In this document: positions 1 through 9,551 of the stretch, piece by piece | Layout: the number at the start of each line of letters is the position of its first letter | Numbering within the stretch: the stretch's first letter is position 1 | NCBI GenBank assembly: GCA_030267965.1 | Contig: BRYA01000237.1 | Span: 1-60,857 of the forward strand | Direction: 5' to 3' | DNA from: Triparma columacea | Lineage: Eukaryota; Sar; Bolidophyceae; Parmales; Triparmaceae | Length of the DNA: 60,857 nt | The notes under the pieces: model-generated | What the model was told of the DNA's origin: nothing | Database searches by the model: none | Seen by the model: only the letters and a program-made list of their open reading frames with translations | Made by a program: the position numbers and the translations under genes

Positions 1-540
1 ACTCCATCCCCAACTCCAACCCCAACCCCAACTCCATCCCCAATTCCAACAGGCTTCCCAATCGGTCCCGATCCCGAGGATACGCCTGCTTACACATCTA
101 CTACACTTACACACATCATTCCACCTTACACCCTCCTTTCTTCTACCCTCACTCCTTAATTCCTCTTTTTCCTCTCCACAACCACACTCTCCCTCCTTCA
201 ATTTATCCTCATACACATCCACTACACTTTTATTATACTTATAAACTACTATAACACTTCCACAATCCTTCAAAACTCCATACATATTTAAACACTACCA
301 TAACACTCACAAACCACTATAATCCTACCACATTTCTCCAAAACTCCATACATATCTACTACACTTCCTCAATACTCACAAACAACTTTAACATTCACAC
401 AATACATCTACAACACTTCACAATACTCACAAACAACTTTTAAACTGCCACAGTACTCAACATAACCTAAAACACTACACAATAATCACAACAATGACAA
501 ATCAAATCAATTTGTCCTACAAATGTTGCTGCCCTATTAG
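1..540. other. Non-coding left flank with low-complexity repeats
   Basis: No gene is seen here. The first 50 bases are a short tandem array of variants of AACTCCATCCCC and CAACCCC. From about 230 to 490 the strand is A/C/T-rich, almost free of G, and repeats short phrases such as ACTCACAAACAAC (around 373 and 428) and ACTCCATACATAT (around 275 and 343). It is probably the 3' flank of the giant minus-strand gene that ends at 541. Confidence 0.6.
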
Positions 541-3500
541 TTACTCCCCATCATCCTCATCTTCTTTCGGCAAAACACTGCTTGCTTTAGCCTTCCCACC
601 TCTTACCCCTATAATAACTCCACCATCAGTGCCTCCAACACTTGCTCTCCTAACACTTGCTCTCAAAGCACCTGCTAGACCACCCTCAGCATCAGCATCC
701 ACACTTGCTCTCCTCGCACTCTCTCTCCTTCTAGCATCTCCATCTGTTGGAATGAACTCAACTGGCACTTTAGCTTTCACTACATCAGTAAACCAGTCTG
801 GCTGCTCCTCTTCCCATTTAGCCCAGTTCAACTCAATCCATTTCTTTATTTCTCCTTCAATTGAGACCCATTGATGCCTTGAGCGAGTAAGGACTAGAAA
901 CTTTACTTTATCACTTTCTCCTTCAAGGAAAAATGCCATTGTCTTATCCTTTGACCTCTGTGTACTCCAGAAGGTATTCCAGTACTTCCTCTTAATGTTC
1001 AAAAAGAAGACAGCAAAGCAAAGAGTAGTGATCGGTAGAAAATAGTTCATCATTGATGATGCAACGTCAATTGCCTTTTCATCAACATAAGGTGAAGCTA
1101 AATATATTGACACTGGTAGGCCTCCCATTGTCAAAAGAAGACCAAACATCCAATATACTCCCCCAACTTCATTAGGATGTCTAAAGTGCACCATTGAAGT
1201 GAAGTCTGTAATGATCTTTATAACCACTCTGATTACAATGCTACTCACAATTTCTATGTTGCTCCCTAATCTCAAAAAGTACCAAAAGTCTCCCCTCAAA
1301 ATCTTGACCAGCAAGTACAGGCCAAGGTCTGCGCCAATGTAGAGAAAGACCCAACTACTTCCCATCAACCCAAGAAGAACTATTGTTGTACATCTTATAA
1401 GAAGCATCCCTGCTGACAAGAGCAACATTGATACAAATACAACTGTTCTCTTGCTTGATTTTGCTGGTATATATCCATAGAAGTCTGGTGTTTCTTCTTT
1501 CTTAGCAGGGTCTGTGTCCCAGTCATAACTAATTGTTGCTGAGGCAAAGCCTGTTGTAATTGCTGACACTGCAACTGAAAGCCGTGCTGACGTTCCAACA
1601 TCTTTGTCATTAGTTGCTATAGCCATAAGTTGGATAATCACTCCAGGGATTGCCTCAGCAAACATCTCAACCACTTTCATCATTGTCATCTCAAACATTG
1701 GTTTGATTGCAGCCCCAACCTCCTGCTTTGCTCCAGTTGCCACTCTGTAAGCATCAACTGCAGGCTTGTAACCAAGCAAGATTGGAAGCCACTCTCGCAC
1801 CACCTTCTTCATCCCCAACTTTCTGTTCTGTCCCCAAACAACAAGCATCTGAAGCCCAATTGAAGCTACCAAACTTGCAAAAGATGCCTTAAAGTACCCA
1901 TACTTCTTATCATCCCAAAACATGTACGTCACATAAACATCAGTCAGCAAATCTGCCATACTAGTGATAGCCCCAACAGTCACTCTTGCCTTCAACCCCC
2001 ACGGAACTTCCTCCAAAAGCCTGTAGCTAAGTGTCTCCAACATAGGCCTGAACCATTCATATTCCTCATCAAGCTCCTGTAGTGCAGGGAAATTTAATAT
2101 GAAGGCATCTACAGCAGCAACTGGCTGAGTATTAATAGCCAAGCTCCTAGCTAAAGACTCTCCGATTTCCTTTCCATCCTTCTCCATCAGCTCCGCAGCC
2201 CTACCTTCTACCTTCCTCAACTTGCACAGCTTGTTCTTGGCAACAGCGCCAAGCATTGGTGTGACAAACGTGTACTTCTCTGCAGCCTGTCTCAGAACGT
2301 AGTTTGATCCTACAAAAGACCTGACCGCTTCCTCCTTTGTCATTTCCTTCTTCCTGAAACTCAATGCAACCAACAGTTGCTCACCCAACAACTTTCCCAA
2401 TTTGTTAGGATCTAAGCCTGTATAGTCTTGTGTAGTATCATTCACAGCATGTGAAGGAACCAATGCGCTTCCAATGTCTATGCCAACACTTGCTCTCCTA
2501 ATACTTGCTCCCAAAGCACCTGCTAGACCACCCTCAGCTTCAGCATCAACACTTGCTCTTCTAACACTCTCTCTCCTTCTAGCATCTCCAGCTGTTGGAA
2601 TAAAATCAACAGGTACTTTAGCCTTCATGACATCAGTCCACCACTCTGGCTGCTCCTCTTCCCATTTAGCCCAATTAATCTCAACCCATCTTTTCACAGC
2701 AGTTTCAATAGACACCCACTGGCGTTTTGAACAGGTGAAGACTTGGCTTTTTTTTGCATCGGTGTTGCCCTCAAGAAAATATGCCAATTTCTGAGCCTTT
2801 GATGTTTGTGTACTCCAGAAGGTGTGCAAGTACTTGCTCTCAATGTTAAAAAAGAAAACAGCAAGGCATATGGTAGTTGTTGGTATGATATACTTGGCTA
2901 TAAATAATGCAATATCAATTGGGTTGTCATCTACATAAGGAGAAAATAGATATATACATATTGACACTGGTAGGCTCACCATTGTCAATAGAAGGCCAAA
3001 CAACCAGTAAGCTCCCCCAACTTCATTAGGATGTCTAAACTGCACCATTGAAGTGAAGTCTGTAATGATCTTTATAATCACTCTGAAACTGATACTATTC
3101 ACAATCTCTAAGTTACCCCCCAAAGGCAACCAATACCAGAAGTCTCCCCTCAAAATCTTGACCAGCAAGTACAGGCCAAGGTCGGCTCCAATGTAAAGAA
3201 AGACCCATCTACCTCCCTTCAATCCAAGAAGAACTATTGTTGTACACCTTATGAGAAGCATCCCTGCAGTGAACAACAACATGGACACAAATACAAGTGT
3301 TCTCTTGCTTGCTTGTGCTGGTATATACCCAAAGAAGTCCGGTACTAATGCTCTCTTATCAGGGTCTGAGTCAAAGTCATAACTAATTGTTGCTGAGGCA
3401 AAGCCTGTGGTAATTGCTGACACTGCAACTGAAAGCCACGCTGAAGTTCCAACTTCTTTTGTACTGGTTGCTATAGCCATAAGTTGGATAATTACTCCAG

Positions 3501-6500
3501 GGATTGCCTCAGAAAACATCTCAATAATTTTCATCATTGTCATCTCCAGCATTGGTTCACCTGCAGCCCCAACCTCTTGCTTTGCTCCAGTTGCCACCCT
3601 ATAGGCATCTACTGCAGGCTTGTACCCAAGCAAGATTGGAACCCACTCCCGCAACACCCTCATCTTCCCTAACTTCCTGTTCTGTGCCCAAACAATAAGC
3701 ATCTGAAACCCAATTGACACAACCAAACTTGCCAAAGAAGCCTTGAAGTACCCATACTTCTTATCCTTCCAAAACATGGATGTCACATACACATCAGACA
3801 GCAAATCAGACATGCTTGTGACAGCACCAAAGGTTACCCTTGCCTTCAAGCCAATCTTTGAGTTCTTAAATAGATTCATCACAATCTCCTCAAGCATGGG
3901 CCTCAACCACACATGCTCATTCATGACTTCTTGCACTTCAGTGAATTGATGCGCCCACTCATCAACAGCATGAGCAGCAGTTGCTGTGGACAACATGACT
4001 GTTGCCATTGCACTCCCAATCTCCCACCCCCTGGCTTCCTCCTCACTATTAACTTCTCCCTCATTTGTTGCTCTCCTTTTAAATTTATTGATAACCACAG
4101 CATACAGCATAGTTCTCATAAAAGCATGCTGCTCTGTAACCTCTCTCAGTGCCCTATTGGCAGCAAGAAATTCCCTCACGACCTCTATCTTACTGTCCCC
4201 AAAATTCCTTTTCTTCACTCTCTCCATCAGCTGCTCTCCAAACCTCCTCCCATCCTGTCCCCCTGCTTCAGTACTCTTGAGCAGATTATCAAAAATGTAA
4301 GCAGCATCAGTTGCCATGCTCAGGTGATTAATTACACTCCGTTTGATGGCAGCTTTTCCCAAACCCTCCTGTCTAGTCATCATTTCAACGTCTGTCTTCA
4401 TCTGACCAGCCTCTGAGAACCTTAAAGCTGTGAATTGCCTTTTGTGTTCAACTGTGATTACAAGTGTCTTGTTGTTAACTCTGTGAAGCTCCAGCTTGGA
4501 GTCAACTCCACTTTTGAGGTCCCAGAAGAATGCTGCAACTTCCTTGTGGGATGCTCTCACAGTTATTGAAGTCTTCCCCCATCCCATTTGCTTCTCTGAC
4601 TTTATCAATGCCGTTCCAGACAACCCACCACTGATCTCTTGAGCTCCGTCAATCTCATCAAAGTGACTTTCAATCCCTGGTGCCCCCTCAATTGTAATCT
4701 CCTCAAACTTTGCAATGGTCTGCTGTCTCTTGTAGATGTCAATCTCTTGGCTCTTGTCAAACTTTTTTCTCAAGTCTGAGACTTGTGCAAGAAACCTCGG
4801 TGCAAGCTTGTTCACAATGGAGGAGAAGAAAATACCACCAAGGTCTACCTTTGTTGTGAAAGTGACTGCTGTTTGTGGCACACCTCCAAGAGGGCTAAGT
4901 GGCTCAAACACCCATACTGTGTGAATCTTTACTAAAATATTCCTAGCCTTTATAGAATAGTCTTTGTGTAGTTCTTCTGTGTCTCTAACATCAATGACAA
5001 CGTTGCCGTCATCTTGCTTGAACCAGGTAATTTTACTCCTTCCATCACGTGGAGCAGAACCAGGGAGACCCAGCTCTCTCGTTGTCACGTAGTAGATGGT
5101 GTGGGGATTTACTTTGATGACTTTCAAGAAAGTTATTCCATCTATTTCTTTTGCATTCTTTGTGTCCTCTCGATTGCCTAGTTTTGAAAACTCATAAGCA
5201 GCACACTCTTCCACACTCGCATCAACCACAGTAGCGGCATAACCAGTCCCACTGCTTGCCCCATCAACATGAACTAGCTTCATCGTGACCCTCTCATCAG
5301 GACTCTTCAAATCATCAAAGTTCTTATCCACCTTGCACTTCTCATAGAACTCCTTCCCCTTCCTGATTGCATCCTTCTCCTCATCTGTATAATTTTGATG
5401 CTCATTCTTGATGATGTTGGCAAGAGAGACCAGTGCAGCTTTATCAACCTCTTCATCCTGCTTAAAGGACTCCCTGATCTCTGCTATCGCACCTAGTATT
5501 CGTGGTATTGTGCTATTGACAACTTTTACTGGAATATACCCTCCTGTGTCCATAAACTGGGTCAATGTAAGTTTGCATTGGAGAATACCATTATGGTCCT
5601 GAATGTTCTTGGCAGTGAGAATGCCACTTGTTGTAGCTTTCACAAGCTTTCCTAGATTTCCCCCATAGTCTACCTGCTCTTTAGCTGGCACAAACGCTAC
5701 AGACATGGTGCTGTCTTGATGTCCTTTTTGCCATACATATCTCATCACAAACTCTCTTTTGTCAAGAGGGAAGGGAAGCTTCTTTACTACAGCAAAAAGC
5801 TTTTCGTTGATCCTTCCCTTGCCACCCTTCGATATTTCTAGCTTTGCAGTGCCAGCAACTTCTTGGCTTATTACCATCCTCTCCCTACTGCAGAACTCAA
5901 AGAACCAAGCAGCTGCTTCCTCAGCTGAGCAGTCGGCAACACACTCGGCTCTTCCAAAACCAAGCGTCTTTTTCCCTTTCTCCTGCTGTTTGTACTTGAT
6001 CTGCATCTTCACTCCCTCATAAGGTGACTCAAGAGGCCCCCACCTTCCTTCCTCCTCCCCACCAAAGAGCTTCTCAAAACCCATTGGACCCTTTAAAGTT
6101 GCCCAACTCTTCCAGCTCTGTTTCTTCAAGCTCTTAGTTTTTCCTCCTTCCTCCTCCCCACCAAAGAGCTCCTCCAACTCCCTAAACACCTTCTTTTGGT
6201 CCTCCTCCAACTCAACCCCCTCCCTCATCCTCTCCACCAAGGCCCCCCTGACCTCAGCATCAACCTCCTTCCCGCTCCTCCTGAACTTCTTCTGCAACCT
6301 GTTGGCCTCAACAAGCTGATTCTTTGCAAGGTAGTCAATGGCATTGTCCATCAGTGTCTTTTGAAGGCCTTTGAAATGCAGATCAACTGTCTGAATACGT
6401 GTCACCCTACAGACATTTGGAGCAATCTCATTGAAGAGGTAGACACCTGTACTCTCTGCTAGCACGAATCCTTCCTTACTGAGGTCCTTGAAGCCTCCTC

Positions 6501-8172
6501 CAGGGTACTCTGTCAGTGGCACAAAAGCTAACATGTATGAAGTCCGGCCATTCTCAAGTTTGACTTCCTTCCACACATACCAATTCTCAAATAGTCTATT
6601 GGTGGCGGCAGGGACCTTCACGCCGGCATGACAGTGCATGCTTCTAGTTCCCTCAAAATCATTCCTGATCACCCATGGTAAGTTCCCATTATCTTTGAAT
6701 TGCTTCTCAGATAGTGCAAATGTGTCAAGCAGAAATTCCTCTGCCAATACACCCTTTGCTGACTTGTCCACAGTGACCCCAAAGGCTGCCCACACATTGT
6801 CCCCCTCTCTCCACAGGAACTTATCAATACCCTCCTTCAGTGTCCCCTTGACTCTCTTTCCCTTCTTGTAGAGTTTCTCCTCCAGCCCTGTAACACTTTC
6901 CAGCATCCTGTCCTCTTCCTCAGTAAGAGTTGGCACATTGGGTATGACCTCCTCCACAAAGTGCATCTTCCTCCGCTCGTCAATGACTGCAGGCTGTCTG
7001 AACTCATCCATTACTTCATTGAGAATTCCCTTCAATGAGGTATAGGCAGACTTGGTGCCGCTTTTTCCATCGCTTTTGATACTAGGGCGCGCACTCTTTG
7101 AGCTTTTGTTTGTGCTAATGCCAACTTCCGATTTCATCTGTGTTACCCTCTCCTCTGCCTTAAGAGTTCCCAACATGGTGACTGCAGTTTGTCCAAACTC
7201 AAAATCAGTGAAGCTGAGCTCCCCCTTAATGACACCTCGCTTGACAGTCTTGGTATTTGTTGACGCTAGAATTTCGACAAGCATCGCAGTTGCTTCATCA
7301 GAAAGATCGTCCTCATCAAGGGGTGCCAACTCCATAATGTTCGTCGATTTGTCAGGAGATACGACTTTGACGTCGAGGAGAAATTCAACAAACTTATTCC
7401 TGCTGCCGTATTGCTTCCAGTAGACAAGTCTATGAATGACTCCATCCTTTTCGTCATACTCCTGGAGGGTCTTCCTTCGGAACTTGCCCTGCTCACAATC
7501 AGTGAGGAGAAAGTCAATGATCTTGTCACGCTCGTCGTGGAAGACACCAGCGAGCTCCATAACCTTCATATCGACACCGGTAGAGTTGTCGATGAGACCT
7601 TCAACTGCTCCTCTCTCCTCAAGAAGCTTCACAAGTTTGCCTTGTTCGGGTCCAAGAGCTGCAAAATCGATATCTACGGGGCTGTGTATTGCGGAGGGTG
7701 TGTGATTGGGGCTGGAGAGGGGCTGCGGGGGGTCTTTGTTCCTTATGGTGTTGTCAGGATCTAATGTCATGGACTGAGCGGCAGTGGCGTGGCTGTCAGT
7801 CGCAAGGCCGACTGGCGTGTGGCCGGGAGTCGCACACCCAACAGCTCTGTCAATCTCCTCATCAGTCTGGGTGGCTCCACCAATGCCTGCAAGGGACGCT
7901 TTGTTTCCCTCGTATTTTTCCTCCACCAAATTTGCATCGCCACCGAGGCTGTCAGGAGGGTCGTCGACGCGAAAAACCCGTCCATCCTCGTGACACTCCT
8001 CCATATTATTGTCATCGATAGAGTCAATAACATCTTCAGCAGCACCAACAGTCTCCCCATTTACAACGCTCTCGACGTCGACAAATTGTGCTTGGTCAGT
8101 GGTGCCCCTCTTGACGTCGGTCACGGCGACGACATGCTCGTCCTCCAGCTTGGGGCTCGCTTTAGTGCTCAT
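541..8172 (-). CDS. Giant START-like / XKR-like multi-pass membrane protein
   Basis: A single uninterrupted 2543-residue frame. The start is the ATG at 8172 (MSTKASPKLEDE); the frame extends 14 codons further upstream without an ATG. Residues about 1-420 are acidic and low in complexity. Lipid-binding START-like segments are suggested near 500-640, 725-910, 960-1145 and, partial, 1180-1290, by the recurring pattern of a helix, a beta core and a closing amphipathic helix. Two similar membrane modules follow, about 1310-1860 and 1930-2520. Each has a helical lead-in, then several hydrophobic segments beginning LKARVT.GA.TSM.DLL.DVYVT and containing EAIPGVIIQLMAIAT, which resembles the acidic EAxPQLxLQ helix of XK-related scramblase-family proteins. 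Each module ends with basic RRES/RRAS motifs that look like kinase sites. A role in lipid sensing or lipid movement at a membrane is inference. Domain calls are by eye; the START assignment is firmer than the XKR one. Confidence 0.7.
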   Translation of the reverse strand: MSTKASPKLEDEHVVAVTDVKRGTTDQAQFVDVESVVNGETVGAAEDVIDSIDDNNMEECHEDGRVFRVDDPPDSLGGDANLVEEKYEGNKASLAGIGGATQTDEEIDRAVGCATPGHTPVGLATDSHATAAQSMTLDPDNTIRNKDPPQPLSSPNHTPSAIHSPVDIDFAALGPEQGKLVKLLEERGAVEGLIDNSTGVDMKVMELAGVFHDERDKIIDFLLTDCEQGKFRRKTLQEYDEKDGVIHRLVYWKQYGSRNKFVEFLLDVKVVSPDKSTNIMELAPLDEDDLSDEATAMLVEILASTNTKTVKRGVIKGELSFTDFEFGQTAVTMLGTLKAEERVTQMKSEVGISTNKSSKSARPSIKSDGKSGTKSAYTSLKGILNEVMDEFRQPAVIDERRKMHFVEEVIPNVPTLTEEEDRMLESVTGLEEKLYKKGKRVKGTLKEGIDKFLWREGDNVWAAFGVTVDKSAKGVLAEEFLLDTFALSEKQFKDNGNLPWVIRNDFEGTRSMHCHAGVKVPAATNRLFENWYVWKEVKLENGRTSYMLAFVPLTEYPGGGFKDLSKEGFVLAESTGVYLFNEIAPNVCRVTRIQTVDLHFKGLQKTLMDNAIDYLAKNQLVEANRLQKKFRRSGKEVDAEVRGALVERMREGVELEEDQKKVFRELEELFGGEEEGGKTKSLKKQSWKSWATLKGPMGFEKLFGGEEEGRWGPLESPYEGVKMQIKYKQQEKGKKTLGFGRAECVADCSAEEAAAWFFEFCSRERMVISQEVAGTAKLEISKGGKGRINEKLFAVVKKLPFPLDKREFVMRYVWQKGHQDSTMSVAFVPAKEQVDYGGNLGKLVKATTSGILTAKNIQDHNGILQCKLTLTQFMDTGGYIPVKVVNSTIPRILGAIAEIRESFKQDEEVDKAALVSLANIIKNEHQNYTDEEKDAIRKGKEFYEKCKVDKNFDDLKSPDERVTMKLVHVDGASSGTGYAATVVDASVEECAAYEFSKLGNREDTKNAKEIDGITFLKVIKVNPHTIYYVTTRELGLPGSAPRDGRSKITWFKQDDGNVVIDVRDTEELHKDYSIKARNILVKIHTVWVFEPLSPLGGVPQTAVTFTTKVDLGGIFFSSIVNKLAPRFLAQVSDLRKKFDKSQEIDIYKRQQTIAKFEEITIEGAPGIESHFDEIDGAQEISGGLSGTALIKSEKQMGWGKTSITVRASHKEVAAFFWDLKSGVDSKLELHRVNNKTLVITVEHKRQFTALRFSEAGQMKTDVEMMTRQEGLGKAAIKRSVINHLSMATDAAYIFDNLLKSTEAGGQDGRRFGEQLMERVKKRNFGDSKIEVVREFLAANRALREVTEQHAFMRTMLYAVVINKFKRRATNEGEVNSEEEARGWEIGSAMATVMLSTATAAHAVDEWAHQFTEVQEVMNEHVWLRPMLEEIVMNLFKNSKIGLKARVTFGAVTSMSDLLSDVYVTSMFWKDKKYGYFKASLASLVVSIGFQMLIVWAQNRKLGKMRVLREWVPILLGYKPAVDAYRVATGAKQEVGAAGEPMLEMTMMKIIEMFSEAIPGVIIQLMAIATSTKEVGTSAWLSVAVSAITTGFASATISYDFDSDPDKRALVPDFFGYIPAQASKRTLVFVSMLLFTAGMLLIRCTTIVLLGLKGGRWVFLYIGADLGLYLLVKILRGDFWYWLPLGGNLEIVNSISFRVIIKIITDFTSMVQFRHPNEVGGAYWLFGLLLTMVSLPVSICIYLFSPYVDDNPIDIALFIAKYIIPTTTICLAVFFFNIESKYLHTFWSTQTSKAQKLAYFLEGNTDAKKSQVFTCSKRQWVSIETAVKRWVEINWAKWEEEQPEWWTDVMKAKVPVDFIPTAGDARRRESVRRASVDAEAEGGLAGALGASIRRASVGIDIGSALVPSHAVNDTTQDYTGLDPNKLGKLLGEQLLVALSFRKKEMTKEEAVRSFVGSNYVLRQAAEKYTFVTPMLGAVAKNKLCKLRKVEGRAAELMEKDGKEIGESLARSLAINTQPVAAVDAFILNFPALQELDEEYEWFRPMLETLSYRLLEEVPWGLKARVTVGAITSMADLLTDVYVTYMFWDDKKYGYFKASFASLVASIGLQMLVVWGQNRKLGMKKVVREWLPILLGYKPAVDAYRVATGAKQEVGAAIKPMFEMTMMKVVEMFAEAIPGVIIQLMAIATNDKDVGTSARLSVAVSAITTGFASATISYDWDTDPAKKEETPDFYGYIPAKSSKRTVVFVSMLLLSAGMLLIRCTTIVLLGLMGSSWVFLYIGADLGLYLLVKILRGDFWYFLRLGSNIEIVSSIVIRVVIKIITDFTSMVHFRHPNEVGGVYWMFGLLLTMGGLPVSIYLASPYVDEKAIDVASSMMNYFLPITTLCFAVFFLNIKRKYWNTFWSTQRSKDKTMAFFLEGESDKVKFLVLTRSRHQWVSIEGEIKKWIELNWAKWEEEQPDWFTDVVKAKVPVEFIPTDGDARRRESARRASVDADAEGGLAGALRASVRRASVGGTDGGVIIGVRGGKAKASSVLPKEDEDDGE
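600..3990 (-). repeat. Intragenic duplication of the membrane module
   Basis: The DNA of about 600-2350 and about 2475-3990 is visibly homologous over its whole length. Matching landmarks are the TCTCCTTCTAGCATCTCCA blocks at about 727 and 2573, the ACTTCATTAGGATGTCTAAA blocks at about 1168 and 3028, and the ATAAGTTGGATAAT blocks at about 1625 and 3479. The two coded modules share order, spacing and most hydrophobic residues, so this is a tandem duplication inside the gene. The high similarity suggests a recent event or ongoing gene conversion. Confidence 0.85.
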
Positions 8173-9551
8173 TTTTTCACTAAAATTGACTTTCTTGGTA
8201 TCTAACGCGTGCAAGGGCGAATAATCGGGTGCAGTGAGCTTAGTGAAAGGTAAGTCGAGCTTCGTATGCTATTTACGACCAGTTCCAAGAAATTGCCAAC
8301 AAGGCCCCCTTGTGCCCCAACAGTCTTGCCATCTGCTGTGTTCTTCTACCTTTGATCTCCACAATGAAAAGGTTTGCGAAGGCCTCGAAGCATCACTTTC
8401 TCGTCATATCCACCCCCCCCCCCTCAGCCTCACTTACCTTGACGAATATGCTGTCCGCAAGCTTAGGAATGAGCCTGAGTCAGGAGGGCTCAGGGCAGGA
8501 TGGACAATGATGTGTTGTTGGACAGCGGGTGAATCAAATATGCAATGAGGTTCTGGTGGGAGTCGTAGGTGAACGCAAAAGGTGAGTTACGGGGTGCGAG
8601 AAGTCCTAATGGGGGAGATCACCAAAACCAGTAAGAGCAGTTGCGGCGAGGGGGGAGTGTTGGGGGAGGCCTAGGGGAAGTTTCGCTTCAACGAGGAAGG
8701 TTTTGCGTCGAGTTCGATGTCGAGAAGAGCTGAGGTGCTCTTAATTTGGTGTTAGGTAGTCGTACACTAGATTAATTTTGTGGTTAAGGATGTGCACTTG
8801 CAAATCGAAAATCGGAAAAATTGAATTGTCTATTTTATACCTACGAAATATACATTGTTATTGACAATCAATAATATAAACTAATGTAGTATACATGATA
8901 ATATAAAACTTGTTTTGATATCTCAAGAATATAATTTTAGTAATGTCTCAAATGTAACTTAATATATGCAATTATCATTATAATATCGTATTTTGAATCT
9001 TTTAGTATGTTTGTATCACCTTAATAAATATTTGAAATTTCTCAGGTGTAAAATATTTTGCTATATGAGCTGTTGTACATTTTGAAAAATTTTTAGATAA
9101 TATTAAACAAACATTAAGATATTTTAGTAACAACAAAGAATTTAGAAGACTTTTGAAACATGTTGCGAGCAAGGCAGAATTTGTCGGTCAGAAACGAAAT
9201 GTTTGAAGCGGGTAGAGGCGGGGGGGGGGGGTGTTATGGGCCTTGGCGTTTGGATGGGGGTGAAAAAAACGCTGTGTGAGCAAAGGATCGGAGGATCGGA
9301 GTGGCGCAGTGGGAGCGTTTGGGCGCAAAACCTGTCGGTCAGAAACGAAATGTTCTTTAGATTATGCCGGAAGAGACTGGAAAAAGGGGATCTGAGAGAG
9401 AACCACTGACAGAATTTATCTTGTTAGGGTTAACAAGCATAATGCGAACGCTTCGCACCCAACAAATTGCCAACATCGAAAATCCCACGGGCAAGATGCT
9501 CCTAAGACAAATCCAAGCCTCCTGCATTATTTGATAATAAAGCTCAACATT
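8173..9551. other. Gene-poor interval with AT-rich island
   Basis: No convincing gene was found between the giant gene and the 3' end of gyrA. Bases 8757-9160 are strongly AT-rich, unlike the surrounding GC-rich or balanced sequence. The part next to 8172 must hold the giant gene's promoter and 5' leader. The segment 9160-9420 is G-rich, and its open frames have alternative starts and repetitive composition, so they are not called. Confidence 0.55.
9182..9354. repeat. 22-base direct repeat pair
   Basis: The same 22 bases, starting TGTCGGTCAG, occur exactly at 9182-9203 and 9333-9354, 151 bases apart. The spacer contains a run of ten or more G. It could be the remnant of a small duplication or of a non-autonomous element; no terminal inverted repeats were recognised. 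Confidence 0.75.

Noticed and set aside
7411..8205. Several open frames opposite the giant START-like gene
   Set aside because: They are antisense shadows produced by the third-position composition of the real minus-strand frame.
9203..9409. Plus-strand open frame in the G-rich segment
   Set aside because: Repetitive Gly-rich composition, alternative start codon and no similarity; most likely chance in G-rich DNA.
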